Positions 1 to 4,991 of a stretch of DNA of 11,280 bases are shown here, piece by piece. Numbering within the stretch: the first letter of the stretch is position 1; every line of letters begins with the position of its first letter. A program made the translations under genes and the position numbers. The notes below the pieces were generated by a model. The model saw only the letters and a program-made list of their open reading frames with translations, had not been told where the DNA came from and ran no database searches. Source of the stretch: Gemmatimonadota bacterium (GTDB taxonomy: Bacteria; Gemmatimonadota; Gemmatimonadetes; Gemmatimonadales; Gemmatimonadaceae); NCBI GenBank assembly GCA_003131365.1, contig PKVB01000156.1:1-11280 (forward strand). Reading direction: 5' to 3'.

Positions 1-73
1 CGCGGGCGGCGGCGGGGGCGGCTAGGAGTGCAATGCCAAGTAGGGGGAGAACGAAGATGCGTGCGATTCTCAT
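1..73 (-). CDS. N-terminal fragment of a secreted protein (signal peptide only)
   Basis: An ATG at 73 on the minus strand opens a frame that reaches the left edge without a stop. It gives 24 residues starting MRIARIFVLPLLGIALLAAP and ending in an Ala-rich stretch followed by Arg. This is a textbook Sec signal peptide: two Arg in the n-region, a Leu/Ile-rich h-region, and an AxA-type cleavage site near residues 21-23. The mature protein lies outside the window, so its function cannot be named. No good Shine-Dalgarno precedes the ATG. The gene points the same way as imuB but is separated from it by the first palindromic repeat. DnaE2 often lies near imuB, but a signal peptide rules that out here. 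The call rests only on the signal-peptide pattern. Confidence 0.5.
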   Translation of the reverse strand, partial: MRIARIFVLPLLGIALLAAPAAAR

Positions 74-127
74 TGCTGAAAACTCGCGCGGGAAAGGGGC
101 GGGCGAAAGGCAAGCACAACAGCAAAA

Positions 128-337
128 GAACGGGATCCGAGATCTCAACTGCGAACTGAACGGGATCCGAGATCCGAGAAGCGTAGATCCCAGGGCTTAG
201 TAACCACGCCGGGACCTTACTAGTCGCCGTACCGGCGTCGTCTTAGTGACAGGAATTGCGCCATCACGGTCGGAGCGCTGTGACTAAACTCTGAGATCTA
301 TGCCTCTCAGATCTCGGATCCCGTTCAGTTCGTAGTT
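128..337. repeat. MITE-like imperfect palindromic repeat, copy 1
   Basis: The core (154-330) begins AACTGAACGGGATCCGAGAT and ends with its reverse complement. The inverted similarity continues inward for about 60 bp with scattered mismatches, so much of the element can fold back on itself. A second copy of the terminal unit lies outside the core on the left (128-150). The copy at 3848-4107 is in the same orientation and shares the left interior (GAGAAGCGTAGAT, then CAGGG, TTAGTAAC and ACGC) and the right interior (CTGAGATCTATGC). There is no coding capacity and no T-run, so it is not a simple intrinsic terminator. It lies 10 bp past the imuB stop codon. Non-autonomous mobile repeat (MITE) is the best guess; a REP/BIME-like repeat is the alternative. 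I could not define target-site duplications. Confidence 0.75.
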
Positions 338-347
338 GGTTTTGTCC

Positions 348-1688
348 TTAATCCCACCACCCATGCAGGTACCACTCACCCGCTCTAGCATCACGGTATA
401 GCCAGATCATCATCCCATCATCCGTAACGCAGCGGAAATACTCGCGGGCGTACGGCTCGGTCCAGCGACCACCCGAGACGCGATCGGGTCCGGCCGCGGA
501 GATGATCTGCATCCAGTGCTTGTCGCGAAACTCCACCGGCAGCTCGTGATCGCGGCGACGCCTGGTTTTCACAGCGACTCGCCGGGGCTCGGAAAGAAGC
601 TGGAGCGTGAGTCGGGGAGCGGCGGTCGCTTTCACCACCCGCTCCCTCAGCTGGATTCTCGCCGAAGCCTGCGACGGCTCCTGACTGATCCACTCCGTGC
701 GGCGATCGATCAAGGGGTGCTGCGTGTTGCGCGGAGTCACCACCACCGCGCCCTGATCATCCAGCAGCTGCGCGATCGTTTCCTCCGCCGCGCGCGCGGT
801 GGCAAATCCGCGGTCGAATATGTCTCCCTGGCGTTCTAGTTCGCCCGTTACCGCTTCCACACGAATCGTAATGCCGACGACGCCATCGGGAAGAACGATT
901 CTTTCCAGGTGAGAGCGTATCAGTCGCATCCACGCCTTGTGGCTGGCCGTCGATCGGGCCGGGCGCAACAGATGCTCGAAAGTCTCCCGGTTGGCGAGCG
1001 AGAAGATCATCGTCATTTCGCGCGCGCACTGGCCGCGCGACTTGAGCTCCGTCGTGATGTTTCCGACGAGCGCGTTGATGATGAAGACGAGACGCTCCGC
1101 ATTCTTGAGCGTGTAATCCACCCAGTCGAGAGAAGCGGTCGGCAGCGCCCGCGGCATGCTGGCGAAAATGCGGCGCGAGTCGTCGGCCCTCGACAATCTC
1201 CAGAGGCGCGCCCCCTCGGCCCCGAAACGAACCTCGACAGACTCGAGATCCAGTACCGCCAGATCTCCGCAGCTCTCCACCCCAATCCCATCGAGCATCG
1301 TCGACAGAGCGAGCGATGGCTCGAGCACGCCAACGGAGTACGGAGCGAGATACTCGCGCTCCGACCCCGGCGAGATTGTGACGAGGCCGCCATTTCCATG
1401 ACGAGCGGCGACTTCGGCGGAGACTGGAGTGATGGAGATGGAAGCCCTCACCTTCTCCACTCCCTTCTCGTGAAGAACGTCGAGAAGATCTCTCGCCAAA
1501 GACTCGGCGCTCATTCCGCGCGCATCGGCCCAGACGATTCCGTTCGCTCCCAGCATCACGCGTGGAGCTACTCCGAGCAGCGAAGGCACCAGTTGTTGAA
1601 GGAGGTCGTTCTTCGGCTGGGCGGGGGTTGTGCCGATGGCGAGAGAGGCAGGAACGGCGGCGGGAATCCAAAGACAGATGAAGGTCAT
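348..1688 (-). CDS. imuB: ImuB, catalytically inactive Y-family polymerase homologue
   Basis: This 446-residue protein is an ImuB-type mutasome bridge. In studied bacteria ImuB links the beta clamp, ImuA and the error-prone polymerase DnaE2 (ImuC) during damage-induced mutagenesis. The N-terminus (FICLWIPAAVP) matches the ImuB start and lacks the acidic residues that Y-family polymerases need at that position, as expected for the inactive family. The segment LTLQLLSEPRRVAV (middle to late part) and the tail (GPDRVSGG at 400-407, a Trp/Tyr-rich stretch, WYLHGWWD at the end) match the conserved ImuB C-terminal region. A clear clamp-binding QLxLF motif is not obvious. The protein is somewhat short for the family (about 500 residues is usual). 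It has its own promoter with the box shared with imuA. The ATG at 1688 has no Shine-Dalgarno. No dnaE2 is present in the window. Confidence 0.88.
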   Translation of the reverse strand: MTFICLWIPAAVPASLAIGTTPAQPKNDLLQQLVPSLLGVAPRVMLGANGIVWADARGMSAESLARDLLDVLHEKGVEKVRASISITPVSAEVAARHGNGGLVTISPGSEREYLAPYSVGVLEPSLALSTMLDGIGVESCGDLAVLDLESVEVRFGAEGARLWRLSRADDSRRIFASMPRALPTASLDWVDYTLKNAERLVFIINALVGNITTELKSRGQCAREMTMIFSLANRETFEHLLRPARSTASHKAWMRLIRSHLERIVLPDGVVGITIRVEAVTGELERQGDIFDRGFATARAAEETIAQLLDDQGAVVVTPRNTQHPLIDRRTEWISQEPSQASARIQLRERVVKATAAPRLTLQLLSEPRRVAVKTRRRRDHELPVEFRDKHWMQIISAAGPDRVSGGRWTEPYAREYFRCVTDDGMMIWLYRDARAGEWYLHGWWD

Positions 1689-1711
1689 TTTTCAGCGAGG
1701 GGCGGGTATCA

Positions 1712-1741
1712 ACTATAGACCGAATATATACCGAAGGCCAA
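1712..1741 (-). promoter_or_regulatory. imuB promoter with putative damage-response operator
   Basis: Read on the minus strand, TTGGCC (1741-1736) is followed after 18 bp by TATAGT (1717-1712). The spacer contains TTCGG-TATATA-TTCGG (1735-1720), a direct repeat with 11-bp periodicity. Extended by three bases (GCC, 1738-1736), the box matches the one before imuA at 18 of 19 positions. Its place between -35 and -10 fits repressor binding. The period equals that of the alphaproteobacterial LexA site GTTC-N7-GTTC, but identifying LexA as the regulator is inference. Confidence 0.6.
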
Positions 1742-1844
1742 AAGAAGGGGGCCCCTAGTATCTTCGTTCATTTCGCAGGGCGAAAAAACCGAATGCCTGT
1801 ATCCCCCATCCGCGTGTAGATTCAGGAGATAGGAGGAACGACCG

Positions 1845-2100
1845 ATGCACGCGAGACTCGCCGAAACCATGACTTTTGTGGAACAGAAACGGAGAGAGCT
1901 CCTTCAGAGCTTCGAGGGCATCGACGGCGAAAAGCTTTGCCGGCGCGCGGCTCCGGATGGATGGTCGGTGGCCGAGATTCAAGCACACCCATCCCGTTCT
2001 GGGCGAGCTCGATCTTTATCAGTGGCTCATTTTCGTCGGCCAGCATGAGGGCCGGCACAAGAAGCAGATCGACCGGACACTCAAATCAATTCCCACATGA
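1845..2100 (+). pseudogene. DinB-family protein remnant (internal deletion plus frameshift)
   Basis: A strong AGGAGG (1831-1836) sits 8 nt before the ATG. The first frame gives MHARLAETMTFVEQKRRELL and continues to DGWSVAEIQ, the typical start of a DinB-like metal-binding four-helix protein (region before the first metal His). It then degenerates. From about 1978 the next frame gives FKHTHPVLGELDLYQWL followed by GQHEGRHKKQID, the typical last helix with its two metal-ligand His, ending at TGA 2098-2100. An intact family member is about 150-170 residues, so some 70 central residues, including the first metal His, are missing and the two ends are out of frame. The TGA overlaps the next ATG (ATGA at 2097), so the remnant may still couple translation into the DUF411 gene. 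This is a DinB/YfiT-superfamily member, not DNA polymerase IV. Confidence 0.75.
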
Positions 2101-2567
2101 ATAGCCATCCCGTCAGGACCATTGGGCTCACCGTGGCGTTTATCGCGCTCGCGCTCACTACCGCCGCGGCCCCAATTTCTCCGCCCGAGGCGGCGAAGAA
2201 GCCGATCATCACCGTCTACAAAGATCCAGGCTGCGGCTGTTGCAAGAGCTGGATCGAGCACCTCATCAAGCACGGGTACCGCGTGGACGCGAAGGACACT
2301 CCCAACATGACGGAGATCAAGCGCACACTCGGAGTTCCGGACGGATTGACCGCGTGCCACACGGCGATGGTGAACGGATACCTGATCGAAGGCCACGTCC
2401 CAGCGGCCGACATCGATCGGCTCCTCGCGCAGAAGCCACGGATCGCTGGCCTCGCTGTTCCAGGAATGCCAATGGGATCTCCCGGAATGGAAGGCGGGCC
2501 CGCCCAGCGCTACCAGGTGCTCACGTTCGACAAGAGCGGGAAGACCGGGGTGTTCGCCAGCCACTAA
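2097..2567 (+). CDS. DUF411 periplasmic metal-binding protein
   Basis: This 156-residue protein has an N-terminal signal peptide (hydrophobic residues 9-25, ending TTAAA). The mature part has the DUF411 hallmarks: a thioredoxin-like beta strand then DPGCGCCKSW (Cys46, Cys48, Cys49), LTACHTAMVNGYLIEGHVPA (Cys87, His88, His100), and the Met-rich loop GLAVPGMPMGSPGME (about 118-131). DUF411 proteins are found near copper and other metal-resistance genes and are thought to bind metal in the periplasm through these Cys/Met residues; their exact role is not settled. The ATG overlaps the stop of the DinB remnant by ATGA, so it was probably second in a two-gene transcript. No metal pump or CopZ-like partner is in the window. 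The gene appears intact, unlike its neighbours. Confidence 0.88.
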   Translation: MNSHPVRTIGLTVAFIALALTTAAAPISPPEAAKKPIITVYKDPGCGCCKSWIEHLIKHGYRVDAKDTPNMTEIKRTLGVPDGLTACHTAMVNGYLIEGHVPAADIDRLLAQKPRIAGLAVPGMPMGSPGMEGGPAQRYQVLTFDKSGKTGVFASH

Positions 2568-2620
2568 CGGACGTGGGGGAGTTGCGCCCGTCCAACCACT
2601 GACCGACCGGAGGGGAACAC

Positions 2621-2649
2621 TTGCGCCCGTGAGGATGTTTATATATACA
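2621..2649 (+). promoter_or_regulatory. Possible sigma70-type promoter for the GNAT gene
   Basis: TTGCGC (2621-2626) is separated by 17 bp from TATACA (2644-2649), inside an AT-rich island that stands out from the surrounding GC-rich DNA. If used, transcription starts near 2656, downstream of the ATG at 2635, so the protein would begin later than the longest frame. The decamer TTGCGCCCGT containing the -35 also occurs at 2582-2591. Sequence-pattern evidence only. Confidence 0.35.
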
Positions 2650-3246
2650 TTCCTCGTGCATAATTTCCCAACGGCTGCCAAGCCCGGCCTGGCTCGCAAC
2701 AGAGCCGATTCCGCGTCGACGGTGCGGCGCGCTGCGCGTGCCGACGCCGGCCAGATCCTCGAGTTGGTGACACAGTACGCCGCGCAAGGGTTGATGCTCT
2801 TCAGAACGTTCGAACAGGTCGCCACGCGCATCGACAGCTATGTCGTTGCTACCAACAGCGCCGGGCGCATCATCGCCTGTGCCGCGCTCGAGGAGTATTC
2901 GCCGTCGCTGGCCGAGGTGTCGTCCGTAGCGGTTGCGCCAATGCACCACGGAAAAGGGCTGGGCAGCCAGGTCGTGCTCGGGGTCGAGCGGCTGGCGCGG
3001 GCGAGGGACATCGAAGAGCTGTTCGCGCTGAGCCTAACCGACAACTTCTTCCTCTCGCTGTCGTACAAGCCGACGACGATCTCGCGCTACCCCGAGAAGC
3101 TGGCTCGCTACGACACGCTATCGAAGTCTGGTGTCGAGATCGTTCCCAAGCGCTGCTTCCAGAAGGAGCTCGGTAAATCCTGGAGCGCGCCTCGGCTGGT
3201 TGAGCAGACGGCGGTGAGCAAGCAGCGGGAGAGGAAGGCCGGCTGA
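2629..3246 (+). CDS. GNAT-family N-acetyltransferase, ArgA-like domain
   Basis: Residues 32-155 form a GNAT fold resembling the acetyltransferase domain of N-acetylglutamate synthases: VRRAARADAGQILELV (strand 1/helix 1), QGLMLFRTFEQV, IIACAALEEY, AEVSSVAVAPMHHGKGLGSQ (the acetyl-CoA pyrophosphate loop, H-x-G-K-G-L-G), then ELFALSLTDNFFLSLSY. A basic tail (PKRCFQKELGK to the end) follows. The likely reaction is acetyl transfer from acetyl-CoA to an amino group, perhaps glutamate, but no arginine genes are nearby and the substrate is uncertain. The start is ambiguous. The longest choice is GTG 2629 with ATG 2635 just inside; GGAGGGG at 2609-2615 is too far from either. The first ~30 residues match no GNAT core and contain a possible promoter, so GTG 2656 or GTG 2722 may be the real start. 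Confidence 0.8.
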   Translation: MRMFIYTFLVHNFPTAAKPGLARNRADSASTVRRAARADAGQILELVTQYAAQGLMLFRTFEQVATRIDSYVVATNSAGRIIACAALEEYSPSLAEVSSVAVAPMHHGKGLGSQVVLGVERLARARDIEELFALSLTDNFFLSLSYKPTTISRYPEKLARYDTLSKSGVEIVPKRCFQKELGKSWSAPRLVEQTAVSKQRERKAG

Positions 3247-3262
3247 AGGCTTCCCGGTAGAA

Positions 3263-3575
3263 CTACCGCTCGACGATATCCGCCAACGCCTGACGGATCG
3301 TCGGATCGGTGTTCCGCGATAGCGCCGAAATCGCACGGCGTTTCAGTTGAGTGTTCGGCTCATTGCGCGCGATCCAGACCAGCTTGTCGGTCGCTCCCTT
3401 GTCGGCCAGGCGCGAATAAATAGAGATTAAGGCGGCCGCGCATCTGCGGATCCGGTGTCGGGTCGTAGAGCGCCAGCAGCGAAGGAGTCGTCGCTCCCGC
3501 GCGAGAGAGGTACTCGAGCGCCCGCCGGCGCGCTTCGGGAGTGAGCTTCTCGTCGCGAACGACTCCCATGAGCCG
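3263..3575 (-). pseudogene. HEAT-repeat protein remnant (truncated and frameshifted)
   Basis: Read on the minus strand from 3575, one frame gives RLMGVVRDEKLTPEARRRAL followed by LSRAGATTPSLLALYD, a HEAT-like helix pair. At about 3420-3440 the frame breaks. The next frame gives LISIYSRLADKGATDKLVWI, then ARNEPNTQLKRRAISALSRN, ending DIVER at TAG 3265-3263. Both halves have the alternating helix pattern and spacing of one HEAT-repeat protein, so a one-base indel is the simplest explanation. The N-terminal bulk is missing, replaced by the sigma-factor fragment. In some high-GC phyla such proteins are encoded with an ECF sigma factor and an anti-sigma factor, which fits this being a collapsed operon. 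It is convergent with the GNAT gene, 16 bp away. Confidence 0.7.
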
Positions 3576-3777
3576 TGAACTCCCTGGCCTTCTCCGCGTC
3601 CCCACTCAGTCGGTACGCGAGCGAGTACACGCGGGGCGCGTGCGTGTCGTACAGCGTACGCCCGGCCAACCGATCCCCCGCGATGACCAGGGCGATAAGC
3701 TGTGTCTCGTTCACGTGGTGTTGTAGCTGCCGCTGATCTTGGTCGCGACCATTTTCTGTAAGGTTCGACACAGGCAT
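3574..3777 (-). pseudogene. ECF sigma factor remnant (region 2 only)
   Basis: From ATG 3777 the frame reads MPVSNLTENGRDQDQ, then NETQLIALVIAGDRLAGRTL and YDTHAPRVYSLAYRLSGDAE, then KAREFT. This is the start of sigma-70 region 2 of an ECF sigma factor (helix 2.1/2.2, core-RNAP binding). The family then continues with a QDxF-type motif and the -10 recognition helix, but here the sequence passes directly into the HEAT-repeat gene in another frame at about 3573-3576. Regions 2.3-2.4 and all of region 4 are missing, so it cannot act as a sigma factor. The reading frame carries on as out-of-frame junk to a stop near 3427. The clean junction suggests one deletion that removed the rest of sigma, any anti-sigma gene and the first part of the HEAT gene. 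Confidence 0.7.
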
Positions 3778-3786
3778 GGTTAATTT

Positions 3787-3842
3787 CGTTCGGTGTAGTG
3801 GGAATTAGGGGCTAGCCGCGTCTGAGGCACTACAACGGAACG
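3787..3842. repeat. Imperfect inverted repeat, 14-15 bp arms
   Basis: The left arm CGTTCGGTGTAGTG (3787-3800) and the right arm CACTACAACGGAACG (3828-3842) are inverted copies, matching at about 13 of 15 positions around a 27-bp centre. It lies just upstream of the sigma remnant start (3777) and 6 bp from the second palindromic repeat. It could be an operator, the end of another short mobile element, or chance. No T-run follows either arm. Confidence 0.45.
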
Positions 3843-3847
3843 AGGGA

Positions 3848-4107
3848 CGGGGTTTCAACTGCAAACCAACGTGATCTGGAACTGAACGTGATCCGAGATC
3901 TGAGAAGCGTAGATATCAGGGTTTAGTAACTACGCTGCGACATATCTGAGTGGCGTTGTGGTACAGGCAGTCGGTTGTGATAGGACGCGCGCCCGATACG
4001 GTCAGTGCGCAGTGCCTACCTACTGAGATCTATGCTTCTGAGATCTCGGATCCCGTTCAGTTTGCAGTTGAGATCTCGGATCCCGTTCAGTTGCAGTTGT
4101 GACCCCG
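3848..4107. repeat. MITE-like imperfect palindromic repeat, copy 2
   Basis: This is the same element as at 128-337 and in the same orientation. The core is 3880-4062, starting AACTGAACGTGATCCGAGAT and ending CGGATCCCGTTCAGTT. On the right the terminal 22-bp unit is repeated (GAGATCTCGGATCCCGTTCAG at about 4070-4090); on the left a diverged second unit lies at 3856-3879. Outermost ends are CGGGGT then CAACTGCAA (3849-3864), mirrored at 4091-4107. The interior diverges from copy 1 in the middle but keeps both shoulders. The right end forms the 3' end of imuA: its repeated unit is translated as TERDPRSQ twice. No target-site duplication is evident. Confidence 0.78.
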
Positions 4108-4784
4108 CGTCGATCAACGAGCCCCGCCTCGAGCCCCATTCGTAAATCGTACGGCACGACGGGCACCGAGATGTCAGCGCTCCGGTTCCAGCCGAGCGAA
4201 TTGGCGCGGACCCGGATCATCACTTCCTGCGCTTCGGCGGGATCACCGAATGGAGTCTTTCGCCAGCGGTAGCTCTCGCGCAGAATCTGGGATGTCATGC
4301 GGAGGCTCGCCATCGACGCGTGCGATGTAAGAGTGACGAGCGCGCCGCCTCCTTCGCTCGCGGCGCGGGAGAGCCGCACCGTCTCCGTGCCTTCGGGCTC
4401 CAGACCAGCGATGACGACGAGCGCGAATCCTCCGCAGCGGAGGAGCTCCTCCGCCCCACGGAGTCCGTGCTTGCGATTGCGCGGGCGCACGAGGATCGGT
4501 CCCTCTTCCCAGAATGGACCGGCGACGGTGCCAAGCCCATCAATCCAGACTGCTCTCTCGCCCTGGGCAACGGTGGTGTGACACGCAGCTCTGAGAACCG
4601 CTGTCGCTCCACCCTGCGGCATCCAGACAGTGAGCCGTCCACGAGGAAGGCCGCGTCCGGGAAGAATTGCATCGAGTATCTCGATGCCCGTCGCCACCGG
4701 TTCCGCGGTCCGGTGAGTGACCGGTGTCGCATCTGGAAATCGATGCTCGATGAGGGCGCGGATGGCGGCGTTGCGGTCGGACAT
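4020..4784 (-). CDS. imuA: ImuA, RecA-like mutasome protein with repeat-derived C-terminus
   Basis: This 254-residue protein has the ImuA layout: a short N-terminal helix, then VATGIEILDAILPGRGLPRG (30-49) as in RecA/SulA-like folds, the segment LTVWMPQGGATAVLRAA (51-67) where RecA would have a Walker A loop but with GxxxxGK[ST] absent, VWIDG (79-83, Walker-B position), and VVIAGLEPEGTETVRLSRAA (123-142). ImuA works with ImuB and DnaE2 in damage-induced mutagenic synthesis. The final ~26 residues (from about 229) carry TERDPRSQ twice and are encoded by repeat copy 2, so the native stop has been lost and replaced. The native protein probably ended near the VDRR at 223-226. ATG 4784 lies 8 nt after a -10 hexamer with no Shine-Dalgarno, suggesting a leaderless mRNA. 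Confidence 0.85.
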   Translation of the reverse strand: MSDRNAAIRALIEHRFPDATPVTHRTAEPVATGIEILDAILPGRGLPRGRLTVWMPQGGATAVLRAACHTTVAQGERAVWIDGLGTVAGPFWEEGPILVRPRNRKHGLRGAEELLRCGGFALVVIAGLEPEGTETVRLSRAASEGGGALVTLTSHASMASLRMTSQILRESYRWRKTPFGDPAEAQEVMIRVRANSLGWNRSADISVPVVPYDLRMGLEAGLVDRRGVTTATERDPRSQLQTERDPRSQKHRSQ

Positions 4785-4792
4785 GGCTTGCT

Positions 4793-4821
4793 AGAATACC
4801 CCGAACATATACCGAAGGCAA
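4793..4821 (-). promoter_or_regulatory. imuA promoter with putative damage-response operator
   Basis: On the minus strand TTGCCT (4821-4816) is followed after 17 bp by TATTCT (4798-4793). The spacer carries TTCGG-TATATG-TTCGG (4816-4801), the same box as before imuB with one base changed in the centre. Here the second half reads GTTC, so the site is close to the alphaproteobacterial LexA form GTTC-N7-GTTC. Only 8 nt (AGCAAGCC) separate the -10 from the ATG, so transcription should begin at or next to the start codon. Confidence 0.62.
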
Positions 4822-4991
4822 GAAGAGTACCGCGCTCCACGGCCGCACACTGCAATCAAGACTACCTGCTGCGGATCAATCGAGGGAAATTCGGACGCAC
4901 GGTGTAGGAGAGACTCGAAACATTCTGGGCCTGGATTATGAACTACCGAGTGCAACCTCCCGCCCGCCAACCAAACTCCTCAGCAGAATTG

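Noticed and set aside
757..1671. A 304-codon minus-strand open frame inside imuB
   Set aside because: It is out of frame with clear ImuB sequence and is dominated by Arg/Ser/Gly, as expected of a shadow frame in high-GC DNA.
1771..1788. Hairpin TTTCGC-AGG-GCGAAA as a terminator
   Set aside because: On the plus strand it is followed by A's, and on the minus strand the T-run precedes the stem, so it has no terminator geometry on either strand.
3255..3268. Short inverted repeat CGGTAG/CTACCG between the GNAT gene and the HEAT remnant
   Set aside because: The arms are only 6 bp with a 2-nt gap and no T-run.
338..3847. Composite transposon or CRISPR/defence island
   Set aside because: No transposase, integrase, cas or nuclease gene is visible; only the direct repeats support mobility, and recombination or MITE insertion explains them.
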